In this document: positions 11,046 to 23,528 of the stretch, one piece after another
How positions within the stretch are numbered: position 1 is the stretch's first letter
How the letters are laid out: each line of letters opens with the position of its first letter
Assembly: GCA_026225945.1 (NCBI GenBank)
Contig: JAMJFZ010001133.1
Location: 12,341,501-12,405,500, forward strand
Source of the DNA: Cricetomys ansorgei
Lineage: Eukaryota > Chordata > Mammalia > Rodentia > Nesomyidae
Length of the DNA stretch: 64,000 nucleotides
Direction of reading: 5' to 3'
The notes under the pieces: generated by a model
What the model saw: only the letters and a program-made list of their open reading frames with translations
Told to the model about the DNA's origin: nothing
The model's database searches: none
Position numbers and translations under genes: made by a program

Positions 11046-13002
11046 TTTATTCAGTAATATAACTAGCCTTTTGTGCTGAAGTCACATACTGTACACTGGA
11101 GAGAACTGACATTGGAGGTGAAGCATGCTCCTGTTTTGAGACACCTGCCATAGCGCTCATTCTTGTCCATGCCAACCACCAACGTGTGACAGTAAGATGC
11201 TTGTGAAAGTGATGTGATCAGACCTGAACAGAAGAGCAGCTCCGTACCCCAATGGCAAGTGGCTCATATTTGATCATATGAAATGAATTAGGCCAGTCTC
11301 AGAATATCTTATATTCTTTCTCACGTGTGAATCCAAGATTTGATATAGATATATAAAGTTGTACATGTATCTTGACATGAAAGTAAAAGCAAAATTAGGA
11401 GGACAAAGGGGAATAACAGAGAGGCAAAAGGGAGAAGGAACGGAAGACAGGGGCATGGAGGAGTACGTACAGCATAGAATAGATACTCACATGGAAACTT
11501 GACAGATAGTTGAAGACACTAGCTTGGATCAGAAAACGTTATTTTCTCTAACTGGCTGGTTCTCTACATTGGCAAGCAATTCCTTTGCCCGACGCTGACC
11601 CATCAAACGGACTCGAATATCTGTATTTCTCATTTCTATGCACAGCCAAGAATATTGAAATGATCCTGACAGAGGTCAACAAATCTCTTCTCCCCACAGT
11701 GTTCTCTTCACAGTTAACATTACCCCCCTCACTACCGTACAGTGTGTACGCTTACAAACACTTCCAGAATACTGTGTTCACTGAAGCCAGGGACCAGGAA
11801 GCATGCATTTCTGTGCCTCTTGTCTTGGGTTGTGTTTTGATGCATGTCGAATATGCAACCAGCATTTGCTGAGTGGAAAACAAAATAGGGTACACTTTAG
11901 TTTTTAGTAGTTACAACATGAACAAAATCTACAAAATAAATTAAACCAACAACCATTTTTGACACTTTATCTTGAATATTAGCTATTTCTGGAGCAAAAC
12001 CGTCCAGCAGGTATCTGGGAGACAGTGCATTTTGGTGGGGGAGAAGAGAAGATAAAAAGACTATATTTGTTCTGGGAGAAAAGACACCAATCAACATGTA
12101 CTTCTTCTAATACCAGTGACTCATCCTGTATTAATCATAGCCACAGAAAAATCTGTTATGTCTAAGAGGAATGACACATTCTTTTGATAGCCAGCAACTG
12201 TTGTTAATATGAAGGTAACATTAAGCATCGCGACAAATGACATTTAAGAAGCAAATGCCTGTGACTCAAGGGTGAGCTAAAAATCAATGAAGAAAACATG
12301 GAAAAGGAGTCTTCTGAGACCTTCTCCTGTCTCTCCCCACTCATGGGGAGATTTGGTTTGTATGATCTCAGGCTAGCACCAAACCCTCAGCCTCAGAGAC
12401 ACGTGGGATTGCCCTGCCCCCACACTGGACTTGTCCCAGCATGGAAACAAGAAAGCTTTAAAGGACTCCACTCCTGGGCATCAGCAAATTCCCTTCCCTT
12501 CTTTCAGAAGGCTCTCAAGCGCTTTTCTCTGATGAAGTCTTCCATAATGGACTCCATGCCTCTGGTTTTCGTTTTTATGACATCTGATTTATCCCAAGCA
12601 CGGCCTACTTCTATCTCGATCACCTTATGCATTGACCTTTTGGGGGGGTGCTGTGTTTACTGAAAGCTACAGACTAAAATGGAAATGAACAAGAGCGTTC
12701 AATATGGGAACAGCCCAGCCTGGCTGCCGTACTGCTTCCCCCCTCTGCTCCTCCGCTGAAGCTACCGCGCGTTCCCACTATTCCTTTAACTTAAGCACTT
12801 GATTTGCCACCAGATAATTGTAATTATTAATTACATTGATTATGGCGTAATAAGTTAACAAATGCATAAAAGCAGGACAGAAAAGGAAACTTTCTAGGTC
12901 CTTGCAAGAAATCAGCCTCGCCGAGAGTAGGTACGCACCAGCTTCTGTCGGATGGACTGTTAGGAAAGATGCCAGGCGATGAAGGCAGCAAGCTCACAGA
13001 GT
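11046..13002. other. Mostly unique stretch
   Basis: No gene is recognised. The part at about 11,340-11,456 (ttgtacatgtatcttgacat, then a purine-rich block) resembles the tail of another L1 3' UTR on the plus strand, but it is too diverged to call firmly. The remainder looks single copy. Confidence 0.45.
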
Positions 13003-13118
13003 GAGCATTATTATTGACACCTTGGGCAGGAGGCAACTGAGCCCGAGGATGGCCAATAGACTTGGGCAGCTGGTACCTGGCAGAGCCTAGACTCTTACCC
13101 CATTGTTGAGCACCTCGG
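13003..13118 (+). mobile_element. MIR SINE fragment
   Basis: gagcattattattgacacc, aggaggcaactgagcccgag, the core-like acttgggcagctggtacc and cagagcctagactcttaccc follow the order of the mammalian-wide MIR core. The decay fits a pre-rodent insertion. Confidence 0.55.
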
Positions 13119-14528
13119 CTGAAAATGTTCATTTCCTTTCAAAACATTTTATTCCCCACAAGGTGTGATCTTTTAATCGGCGCAATAACTGTGGAAATGT
13201 AATTGAGGCTTTTTGAAAGAAGAGAATTAAAAATTAAGTCTTTTCATTTTGTTTTCAGCTACAAATGTCATGTTCGGATGTTTTTCGCTGTATATTTTCT
13301 TGCCAAATATCTTAGAACTCACAGCAATTATGGTCTTCACTGAACGGGCTAAATTCTCCATTTGTAAAGATTTTTCGTCTCATTTCATTTCTGGTTTACA
13401 CTTTCATGGAAATTCCTTTAATTCAAAAGCAAATATGGTATAAACCTGTACTATAATTGTCAAGCCATTTCCTTTACAGTCTGTCACGGTTTCAAACCCT
13501 GGCTTGATTTCAGTCCCTTTTACTCTCTCTTTCCAATCTACAAGGAAGAATACAGACCGTCAAACCAAATCAGCAGAGCTTTCATATCCACTCAACACAC
13601 TCCAACTCTTAAAAATCCCAATGCACAGACACCTCCAAGGGTAAACACCCCGTCTTCCGTGCAGAAGAGAGATCTTAGAGCCAACTCAAAGCATTTGTTC
13701 TTTCCATAAATACTTACATTCATCTAAATTTTAAAAAGAAAAATGCAAATTACTGCGGTAACTCTTGCCTCTTAGGCAGATATTTTTCAAATGTGCAGTT
13801 ACACTCTCATCTCTCCCATGCCATAAATAAATATCAGTCCTATCAAACATGAATTAGACCGAGGTCCCTGACCTATCAAACACAACTGCAGCTGATCATT
13901 AAATATAACCACATGCAGACAGCTAATTCTGATAACTGTAAGCAATGAAAATAGAGGCGGGCTTCGTCATTAGGAACACTGATATTTTGAGACGGTATTT
14001 TGTATAATCTTAAATGTACTGTCAAGATTTCCCAAATGAAAAGAAATTGGAAACAATCAATTCTGCCACTGTTTATCTTTCATAATCACTCTTTTTTACT
14101 AAAAGGAAATATAATACTGGGAGACAGAAGCGCTGTCTCTTCCTGCTGGAGGTAACGGATTTTCCGGCAGGGCTGAGACTGTAGCGAGAGGTAGACCCTG
14201 CTGTGTTGTCACTATGAATTACAGGAAATCAAACAGTTTTAAGATTTTAGTAACTTTATATCATTTCTGTTTCCTTGGTTTTAGATGCTAAGTGAAATAA
14301 TATAACACAAGCTTAAAAAAGCACAGGTGACCTGATTTTCAAGGCTAAGCTGCTGTGTTTTGATGAGGGACCTGTCTTCAAGGGCAGAGAACAGGTAAGA
14401 AGTCACTGAGGCAAATATACACAGAGGTTGCCAAGGGCCATTTTGCTTTGGCTCCTACTTCCCAGTCGGATGCTAACTCCAGAGTAGGCTGGGGCGGAGG
14501 GGTGCTGAGTTTAAAAGCATCCTTTCAG
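13119..14528. other. Repeat-poor A+T-rich unique stretch
   Basis: No transposon is recognised across roughly 1.4 kb, which is long for this window. It is rich in TAATT/AATTA-type words. It could hold conserved non-coding sequence, but no gene structure is visible. Confidence 0.45.
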
Positions 14529-14738
14529 GCCAGGTGGAGGTGGCATAGGTCCTTAGTTCCAGCACTCAGGAGGCAAAGGCAGGGGGATCTTTGTGAGTTC
14601 GAGGCCAGTCTGGTCTACAGAGTGAGTTCCAGGACAGCCAGAGTAACAACAGAGAAACCCTGTCTCAAAAAAACCAAAAACAACAAAAAAAAAAAAACCC
14701 AAAACAACAACAACAACACAAACAAACAAAAAATCTTT
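14529..14738 (+). mobile_element. B1 SINE with A-rich tail
   Basis: gccaggtggaggtggcatag, cttagttccagcactcagga, tgtgagttcgaggccagtct, ggtctacagagtgagttcca and gagaaaccctgtctcaaaa give a near-complete 7SL-derived B1. A tail of A runs broken by C follows (to about 14,738). Confidence 0.92.
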
Positions 14739-16455
14739 TCAGCATGTTAGAGGGGAAGCAGGGACTCTAGCCAGGAGGCCATGAAATGATCCAAATGACA
14801 GCTAAATGAGGATTGGGCCAGGAAGAGGGCAGCAGACCCAAAACAAAATATATGCAGTATCTTTTCTTAAAATAAAACCAAATGCGCAAACCATTCAATA
14901 ATATCTTTTCATCTAATTGGACAATGAGCTTTCTGTCATTACAAATCATCTGAAGCATCTTCTCTGCTCCTCTCTCATTTTTACACGATTGTCATTCCCC
15001 ACCCTGGCCTCACCTTGTTCCCAAAGATATAAGTCTCCTGAGATTGTACTCAGCTTGGCTAATCATTATCTACAGCTTGCTAGACTAAATAACCCCCTTG
15101 AAGTTGCCATTATTCATGGCATTTCATTCTGCTACTTAGACTATAAAAATCGCAATTCAAACTAATTTGTATGAATTCCCGTGAGATATATTTAAACACC
15201 CTTCGTTCCTTTCTCTGGAATTTCTTCCTTCTAAACTATGTGAGACTTCTAACACTGCTCACTCCTTTCCACCATAAAACAAACTCCTCACTGAAGCCCA
15301 ACCCATTGCTGTGGCTTTGCCTCTTTCTCATACGATGACTCAAATATAATCCAAGATTCAGCTGCATTAAGACAGACATTTCTGCCTTTGGCACTCAATT
15401 ACTGACCTTTTGAGCCAATTCAAACAAGAATTATCCAAGACAGAGTTTTTCTCTGCCTGTCATCACCCTTCCTAACGGAAAACCCTATCATTTGTGCTGC
15501 CTCAGAAGCTGACTCCACAACCCCTCCGCTGCACAAATTTTAATTTTCTATTATTTTGTCACCCTCACTTAGGGAAACCTCCCTTTGATCTAAATTTCCA
15601 CCATCACTGTGACTTTCTTTTCTGCATTCTGTTACCTCTATAAACACAAGTCCTCTTGACCAGTCAGCCAGCATTTCCCCCAACCTGTCTCCAGCACTGG
15701 TTCCCTAGGGAACTTTTCCATTCAGGGTAGATATGCAGATTACATGTGTGCACCTGGTCATACCAGGACCTGCGGAGAACACCAAGGCTGATCTTCATGC
15801 TTTAGGTGGGGTCATACCCAGCGCAGGTTTGTGAGAATATTCTTTTCTTCAAGGAAAGAATCATCCAATAGATTAGAAGGAATAGCATTTATGTCTTGTT
15901 ACATAGAACACAGTAATACGTAATCCTTCCAGACAAATGGAGAAACCTAATTATCTATGAGACATTAGGTCATGTGCACAGGGGACCTTTCATGATCCAG
16001 AAATGGGAGATAATTAGAGTTAGATCAGGCCCTGCTTCAAATGACTGCAGGTACCTTAACTGCACTGCAGACCACAGCCCAGTGATGTTTGTAGAGACAC
16101 ACAATGCCAGTGCTTAGTGGAGAAGGCTCACTGCCGCCGGCAATCCATAATATATCAGCTATGTGATGAATCAGAAAAGTATGATTCATAATGAGGACTC
16201 AAATCAACTGAACTCAGACAAGCATGTAAAACATGATCTCATGATTGTTCTACATGCTCAGAAAGGAGGGTGATGATATTATTGGAGGAGAAAGTTGACA
16301 GTGTTGAAAGGAAAGTGGAGCTTCCTTTGGTTGTGGGTGTATCTATTATGCTATGGGTAGTGGCATCAAGCAGTACACTTTAAATACACATAGCTTGTGT
16401 TCAGTCAGCTTTATTCTATGGGTTAGTGTTTCTAATACGTAAGTTCCTTAGAGAA
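14739..16455. other. Unique stretch, nothing recognised
   Basis: No repeat family or gene is recognised. The base composition is ordinary, with several C/T-rich patches between 15,200 and 15,700. Confidence 0.5.
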
Positions 16456-16602
16456 AACAAGAAGAAGAAGGAGGAGGAGGAAAAGGAGGAGGAGGAGGAG
16501 CAGAAGGGTAAGAAGGAGAAGAAAGGAAGGAAGCAGGAGAAAGAAGAAGAGGAGAAGAGGAAGAAGAGGAGGGGGAGGAGGGAGCGGAGGGAGAGGGGGA
16601 TG
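16456..16602 (+). repeat. Polypurine (GGA/GAA) tract
   Basis: About 145 bases almost entirely A and G, built from GAA, GGA and GAGG words with few pyrimidine interruptions. The lysine/glutamate-rich frame on plus and the leucine-rich frame on minus are consequences of the tract. It could form a triplex. Confidence 0.95.
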
Positions 16603-17090
16603 AGTAAAACAAGAACAATGACTGGTTGACTTTCTAGGCAGTGGGGAACAATTGGCTCGGGGTGGGGTGGAGGTGATGGAGCTAGGCACAGGTGGTTGCA
16701 AAACCAAGCTCAGAGCCCCACTTTGGAGGTCCTTCTCCGCTGGTGACCCAGGAATATTTTCCATAGCACCTGGAATGTAGTGCCTCAGGCCTCAGAGGAA
16801 GGAAATAGATGAGGATAATCGTCATTACCTTCCAAGGAAGCCAGGTTGATGTCTTACTGACATAATAGCCAAGAAATAACTTTCTGCAGGTGACCATAAC
16901 ACCACGTGAGAATGTCTCTTTACATCAGAAGTCTGCCTTCCTAAGTTTTAGATACTGGGCCCTCTGTTAGTTCCACTTTCTGATTTACCTGAGTATTAGA
17001 ATGTCCCTCAGGATAGTCAGACATTTCCCTCAGTTACCAAGCTCTTTTTCAAATGCAAGTAGTTAAATGTCCATAAAAGTCCTCAAAGAG
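16603..17090. other. Unique stretch, nothing recognised
   Basis: No repeat or gene recognised. Confidence 0.5.
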
Positions 17091-17482
17091 TGATGCCTTC
17101 GTCACTGTTCTATTGCTGGGAAGGGACACCATGACCAAGGCAACTCTTATGAAAGAAAGCATTTAATTGGGGCCTTGCTTACAGTTTTTGATGGTTAGTC
17201 CATGATCATCATAGTGGGAAGCAGACAGGCGCAGCACTAGAGTAACTGAGAGTTTACATCGTGATCCACAGGCATCAAGCAGAGACAGAGAGTCTCTGGG
17301 CCTGAGCCTGGCTGTTAGCTTTGGAAACCTCAAAGCCTACTCCAAGTGACACATCGCCTTCAACAAGGACACACCTACTCCAACTAGGGCACGCCTCCTA
17401 TTCCTTCCTAAACAGTTCCACTAATTTATGACTAAGCAGTCAGCTATATGAGCCTATGGCCATTCTTGTTCAAGACACCACA
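17091..17482 (-). mobile_element. MT-type MaLR LTR, near full length
   Basis: It runs from cactgttctattgctggg through caaggcaactcttatgaaag, catttaattggggccttgc, cgtgatccacaggcatcaag, gacacatcgccttcaacaag and gggcacgcctcctattcctt to gttcaagacaccaca. This is the reverse complement of an MT-type ERVL-MaLR LTR over almost its whole length of about 390 bp. It is a solitary LTR; no internal region is seen on either side. Confidence 0.85.
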
Positions 17483-17512
17483 AGTGGAGACCTGTTTCCC
17501 TCAAAAACAGAA

Positions 17513-17723
17513 AGCAGATGATTAACTCAGCACTTAAGAACACTGGCTGCTCTTGCAAAGGAACTGGATTCAGTTCCCAAGTGCCCATATGGCAGCTAGG
17601 TTTACAACCATATGTAACTTCAGTTCTATGGGATCTGATGCCCTCTTCTGGCATGTGAGGAGACTGCAGGCATGTGTTGCACATTCATATGTACAGGCAA
17701 ACTCACACATAGAATGAACGAAT
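17513..17723 (+). mobile_element. B3 (B2-family) SINE
   Basis: It shows ttaactcagcacttaagaac, tggctgctcttgcaaaggaa, gattcagttcccaagtgccc, ggatctgatgccctcttctg and tgtacaggcaaactcacaca in B3 order. Its tail has expanded into the GATA array that follows. Confidence 0.83.
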
Positions 17724-17726
17724 GAG

Positions 17727-17727
<1 letters not shown>

Positions 17728-17817
<90 letters not shown>

Positions 17818-17825
17818 GATAGATA
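17728..17825. repeat. (GATA)n microsatellite
   Basis: Nearly 100 bases of GATA units, with two gatgata interruptions (near 17,772 and 17,816). It sits directly at the 3' end of a B3 SINE. Confidence 0.98.
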
Positions 17826-19140
17826 AAAAGGCAGATAACCACTCTACATGAGGAACATCTTGTCAAAGTGCTGTTCTGCCACTCCATGTGCTGCCTCCTT
17901 GTCTTCAGAAAGACCTAGTGAGCTTTGAGTAAGACAAAAATCACCTTTTGTTCTTCTTAGGATGTAAAAGCGCTTGCAATGACATGTCCTAATTTATTCT
18001 GTTTTGGGGGCGTAAATAGGATGTTGAGTTTCTCAAAAGGTATAATAAGCAATTTGCTCAAAAAATCTTATTCTCCTCTACAGAAAGTGGTATATGCAAT
18101 GCAAATTAAGTAACTGCCCCATACCAGAATTTGTTTCATCTCAGGTCATGAAGAAGGGACACTCCTGCTTCAGTGTTTATGAATGTGCAACATTCTTAGT
18201 TGTTTTTAGGACTTGAAACCCTGTCACCAAGGACCGTGTTTTGATGATAACAGCAAACTATGAAGAATCAACAGCCCCGGAGTAAAAATGTGCTGTGAAT
18301 ATTGGTAAAGCTGCAGGGAAGAGCTGGCCATCACTAGACACAGGCAAGACCAGGACAAATGGAACAGTGGCTCCCCAAAGCTAGAAGACAGCAATCACCA
18401 TTGTAGCGTGCTATGCTCAGGAAAATTTTATGTAAGAGCAGAAATGAGATTGATAAATAAAACTAGAGATTCTAATGCCATAAGAACCAAGAACACATAA
18501 TAACATATGTGTAACACATATGAACCCATAGTAACATGTGTGTAGTAACACATAGGCTCTCAGATGCATTGGGGGTTTGCTTGTGGTTTTTGCTTCTTGG
18601 TAACTATTCCATGATGCATGTGTTTTTATTACATTGTTCTGTGCTTGAGAATTCTAAGGCTTATTAAGTAAAAATTAATTAGATTCTAAAAAATCAAACC
18701 ACAATTGGCACAGATGAATTCCTTTGGAGAAGGAACAGTTTGTAGCTCACAGGACAAGGTCAACTGGGAAGATTGCCTATGAGCTCCCTGCTGAGGCTTA
18801 TTACATTGAGATGCCAGGGAGGAGTTGGAGGCTGATTCAAAAACTAGTTATCTTTTAATAATGTGTTGTATTAATGGAGACACATATCATTTTGATATAG
18901 TTAATTATTCTAAAAGAATTATTCTAAAGGGTATCCCCATGTGGTTACAGTCCAATGAGAACCTTCAAAAATTTCAATTAGGAACCTAGAAGTTTGCCTG
19001 TGTCTATTTGGGATGCTACCAGTTTGTTGGAGATGATACAGTTAGATTGTTTTACTATAGTTAAATTTTAATAACTTTATCCATTAACAGACTCTGAAGG
19101 GCAAAACTCAAATGCAAAAGTGTTATCTGTCACAAAATCT
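17826..19140. other. Unique stretch, nothing recognised
   Basis: No repeat family is recognised. The part at 18,490-18,560 has a few internal near-copies of acacatatg/aacacata words. Confidence 0.5.
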
Positions 19141-19334
19141 TCTTTCTTTTCTTTTCATTTTTTTTTGTTTTGTTTTTGTTTTTTGTTTTTTTGTTTTTGC
19201 TTTTTTTTTTTTTTTTTTTTTTGAGACAGGGTTTCTCTGATGTAACTCTGGCTGTCCTGGAACTCACTCTGTAGACCAGGCTGGCCTCAAACTCACAGAG
19301 ATCTCCCTGTCTCTGCCTCCTGAGTGCTAGGATT
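19141..19334 (-). mobile_element. B1 SINE, 5'-truncated, long A tail
   Basis: A T-rich run (19,141-19,222, the A tail on the minus strand) is followed by gagacagggtttctctgatg, aactctggctgtcctggaac and gtagaccaggctggcctcaa. It stops at cctgagtgctagga, so it lacks the first 25 or so bases of B1. Confidence 0.92.
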
Positions 19335-19965
19335 TTATTTGAAAGAAATGAGGTAAGGGAATCATTTTTGCAGGGCTTTAATGCACTTAACATGGATTCT
19401 CCTGTTTTATCCTAAATAAAGTATTTATTACTAAGTAAAACACTTCTGCTGGTTAAGAATCAATAACACATTTATGTGTTCTTTTAAAAGTTTCGGGAGC
19501 ATCATTTGGGAGGATTGGACTCACTCCCACAGTTTTAACAAGTTGTTTTCAGCTTGCCAAAATCCCTTATGGAAGAATAATTTCTTTCCAAATGGGACTG
19601 CCACTACTGTTTTTTCCCATGTCCACCAAACACTGAGAATACTCAATTCAGTATCGTCCAGTATGGATTTTGCATCACTGGAAAAATTGTTCTTAATGAC
19701 CTCAAGAGGCCACAGATTGCTTTTGTCTCTGAAGGTTTCAGGTCATTAAGAAACAGGAACGAATGCGGCTATCCGTCTTTAGTACCACGCTCTACTGTCT
19801 CACTCAGTAATAAATTCCACAGCAAACCAGATGTCATTGGTAGGCGAAGTAAAAAACTGAAAGATTTGTCTTGCATGGAAATACTACGACCATAGCCACC
19901 CACTGTAGAGGAACATTTAATTTCTTAATCCAGAAGCATGGCTGCTCTAGGGTAGAAAGAATGTT
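19335..19965. other. Unique stretch, nothing recognised
   Basis: No repeat or gene is recognised. A 91-codon plus-strand frame at 19,474-19,749 resembles no known protein. Confidence 0.5.
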
Positions 19966-19990
19966 AGTACATGACTTTAATCCCAATTCA

Positions 19991-20160
19991 GAAGGCAGTG
20001 GTGGTGCAAGCCTTTAATCCCAGCACTTGGGAGGTGGAAGCAAAAGGGCCAAAAATTCAAGGTCATCAAAGTTCCAGGTCAGCCTGGGATGCACATGACC
20101 CTAACTCCAATAATAATAATAATAATAATAATAGTAGTAGTAGTAGTAGTAATAGTAATA
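19991..20160 (+). mobile_element. B1-like SINE with AAT/AGT tail
   Basis: gcagtggtggtgcaagcct, taatcccagcacttgggagg, tcaaggtcatcaaagttcc and ggtcagcctgggatgcaca form a diverged B1. The tail (20,116-20,160) has become AAT and AGT trinucleotide repeats. Confidence 0.75.
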
Positions 20161-20274
20161 TAAAATAATTTGCTTTGATTTTATTCTTTATTTTTGCTTT
20201 TTGATACTGGCATTATTTTGAATAGATATGAGAGGAGAGAGAATATCATCATCATGTGTGGAGACCAGCTGTCA

Positions 20275-20490
20275 ACACTAGGCATCTTCCTAGGTCACTC
20301 CTCACCTTGTTTTGGAGACAGAATCTCTCACTGGCCTGGAGGTTGTGAAGCAGATGAGGCTGGTGAGGCTGGCTGACATATAAGCTCCATAGACCTACTT
20401 GTCTCTACGTCCTCAGCACTGGGTTCAGCCATGCTCAGCTGTTTTGTTACACAGGTACTGTGGCTTCAGACTCAGGTCCTTGTGGTTGTT
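20275..20490 (-). mobile_element. B4-type SINE, diverged
   Basis: gagacagaatctctcactgg, gtctctacgtcctcagcac and gactcaggtccttgtggttg occur in the order of a reverse-complement B4 (B1-like part, then tRNA-like part). The edges are uncertain. Confidence 0.5.
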
Positions 20491-20557
20491 GATGATATGG
20501 AGTAGGTTATCGTCATTGTCATGGGGAGAGGGGCAGATTGCATCCCAGATTGCTGAT

Positions 20558-20628
20558 TTTGCCAAGACTGTATAGCTAGCAAGTGGGAACATGTGGGCTT
20601 CAACTCAAGAAGTCTGGGTGCAGAGGCA
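20558..20628 (+). mobile_element. MIR SINE core fragment
   Basis: ttgccaagactgtatagcta, gcaagtgggaacatgtggg and cttcaactcaagaagtctgg resemble the MIR core and downstream part. Confidence 0.45.
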
Positions 20629-23384
20629 ATTTTAGTGAATTTTATATGAATTTCTTATTGTTTAACAAACATGGCGGGGATACAGAGACAGAGATTTACT
20701 GGTGGTAGGCATCAAAAATTTTAATTTGTGTTATCTTAAGGGGATTCCCTTGAGTGCAACTAAGAATGATTTCATTTGTCCAGGACTTTGAGAGTTGTTT
20801 GGTGAGTGGGAATTCTAGATGAGAAGAGAAAACAGAAATTGGATTTTACTATTTATAGCTGTAACTTTTTCATTAAAAAGGCTAGTTCTGTCTTGATCCA
20901 TCACAGGAAAGCGCTGGGATGGGTTCAGGCTTGAAGCTGAGAGATGAAAGGAGAGGGTTGTTTTGCAATATGCCTGTTATGCTGTGACATAAAACATTAC
21001 CCACGTTTTCAATGAGGCAAAATCCTGAAATTAGAACTTATTATAGCTTACTGTGCATGCTGTCCAGTCCCCGTCGAAGAAGGCTGCCATGCTCGGAAAC
21101 TCACGGACCACCAGTTTGAAGCCAGGCATTATTTACTCTATCTCTTAGTTGATTGTAGCTATCACTGTGCATTTACATCTTAAATATTTACCATCTTTCT
21201 CTGCCAATATGGTCCCATTTAAATGTCAGTTACATGAATTTTGGAAAGCAGAGAAAAACATGGGCTGTAACAACACGAGGACCTGCCAGGAGTTTCCAGG
21301 TGTTATACTCCAAATGACCGGCCTGCCGCTGAGATGATTGGCATCCGTCCCCGCCTCTCTCTTCTCTCCTGAACTGCACAGTGACTGGAGGCTTTATCTG
21401 ATAATTTCACATTCAGTGGTAACATAGAATTCTAATTTCCTGCCTTTAAAAAAATATCTAAAGTAGTGCCTTCTCTTGATGAAACCCCCGGTCTATATGC
21501 CAGTCTGGCCATGAACACTTTTTCATTATTTACATCATACTAGAATATAATTTTCATGTTTCTTTGTAGATGACACAAGGAAATAATCACATCTTCTGGG
21601 GCACTATTCTAAGTGTTCTCTGATTTGAGGTCATCTTAACGTTCACATCTAATGTGCTTTCTCCACCTTTCAGGATTATTACCTGGAAATTTTATCATTG
21701 TCTTTATGACAAAAAACTTGACATCAGAGAGAAGCATCTGTTCTATGGTCAAATATCTTCAAAGAGACAGCAAAGTATATAATAAAAACATAATTTTGAC
21801 AAGTATTTCATGATTTTAACAAGTTATACTATAAGCATGGGAGTATTTTCCTTTGGACACTATTATCTCTAGTCATTTTTAAGGACAGGTGTGATGGTCT
21901 TTGAGTCAATGCATTGAAAAGCACACAGGTTCTTAATCAGTCAGAGACTGCAGCTCCTCACTGCTCAGTGAACTGATACTCTTTCTAATTAGGTAATTAT
22001 GTGCTTAAGTAGAGGCCAGAGTAATTAAGTTTATATCTATTAACCATTACATTGACAGTATTGGTCCATAACAGGAGTTGAACACAGACTCTCAGAGATA
22101 ACAGAAAAATGTACAGACTGTTAGAATGAAAAATGACCCAAATATATACTACAAATTAAATTTTAAGCAAATAAGTTATGTGTTAGACAATTAATAACTC
22201 CCAAGTATGTTTGGTTTACTATAACTTAAAATTATTAAAATTATTTAGAATCATATTGCATCCTGTACATAACCAGTGTCTGAAGATAAAAAATGCCCTG
22301 TAATTCCACAAGCATGCTAACAAAATAATGGAAAATATGTGTACATGTGTGTTTTGATGTATTTTGTGTAGTGTATGTATGTGTGTATGAGTGTGTGCAT
22401 GTGCATATATTCATGCACACATGGTATATTCCTTGATTTTCAATAGGTTCTTCTTGGTAAATCTAAAAGACAGTGAAGTTTGTAATTATTATTTTCCGTT
22501 CAAAATTATTTCTTATATTCATAGAGTCTACAACATAAGAAAGTGACATACTTTATAGTCTTATTGATTTTTTGACAGCATAAAAAAAGCGAATAAGTAT
22601 CTCACAAAATTGTTCTGTTTGTTTAGTTGTCTGACAATTCTTACAAACAACTGTAAATTTATAATCTGTTCCAATGACTATCGTGAATTTAGCAATCAGA
22701 AAAGAATTAGAATGTAACTGGTGCTTCTGAGGTCTTGTATTTTCCTGATTAGGTGACTTCCAGGAACAACCAGTAGCCCTTGCTTTATTTTGTAGTTCTG
22801 GGTCCACTGTAGCTGAACCTCCTGAGTGTCTTTTAGCTGTGGAAAACAAGATTAGCATTGTAAAGAAAGGGTGAATTACCACATCAGATCCTGGGAAGGC
22901 AAACTCACCAGAGAAGAATTCAGGATGACTTCAGCTTTGTGGAAGGTCTGTAGGAGCCCCTTCACAATAGTTACTGGTCAGTATACCAGAGCATTTCATT
23001 AAGAGTGTGCCTCATTGCAGATAAAATTTCTCAGGCCTACTGTGCAGAAGAAATGCCAGGCAAACAGGCTGTGCAGTCCAAGACAGGGAGACCACTCGGT
23101 ACGCTCTTCTGAGCTGTCTGTGGCATTCAAGAAAGTCCTCGGCTTCTCCAGGCCTGTATGCCAGCACAGTTGGTGTGTCATCCCCTAAGGCAGCTCACAC
23201 TTGGCTTTCCTATAGTAACAGATGCAGCCTGGACTGTTTTGGTGTTAATTTCTGCTTCGATTACTTTTAGTCTTTGTAGAAATTTTCTCATCCAGATGTT
23301 GGACACATTTTCTAAGTTTTTAAAGCAATCCTTTCTTGATGCTCTTTCTGAGTTTCTGGTTTATCATTTTAAATAGAACATTGT
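20629..23384. other. Mostly unique stretch
   Basis: No gene is recognised. There is a GT-rich low-complexity patch at 22,337-22,430. The part at 21,000-21,450 looks single copy and repeat free. Confidence 0.5.
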
Positions 23385-23475
23385 CATTAATTCATTGAGT
23401 TTCATACATGCACAATGTATTTTGATCACACCCACCCTGTTAGCCCCCCCCATCTTCTGATTGTATTTCCACCTC
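23385..23475 (-). mobile_element. L1 3' terminus fragment
   Basis: catacatgcacaatgtattt, tgatcacacccaccctgtta and a C-rich block resemble the reverse complement of a rodent L1 3' end. Short and diverged. Confidence 0.5.
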
Positions 23476-23528
23476 CCCATCGTGTTGTAGAAGTTTATTT
23501 TTAATTATGTATAAAATAATTGTTTTGT

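Noticed and set aside
16426..16764. Lys/Glu-rich plus frame and Leu/Pro-rich minus frame
   Set aside because: Both are forced by the polypurine tract at 16,456-16,602.
17570..17887. A minus frame with repeated YLSI
   Set aside because: Translation of the GATA array and the adjoining B3 SINE.
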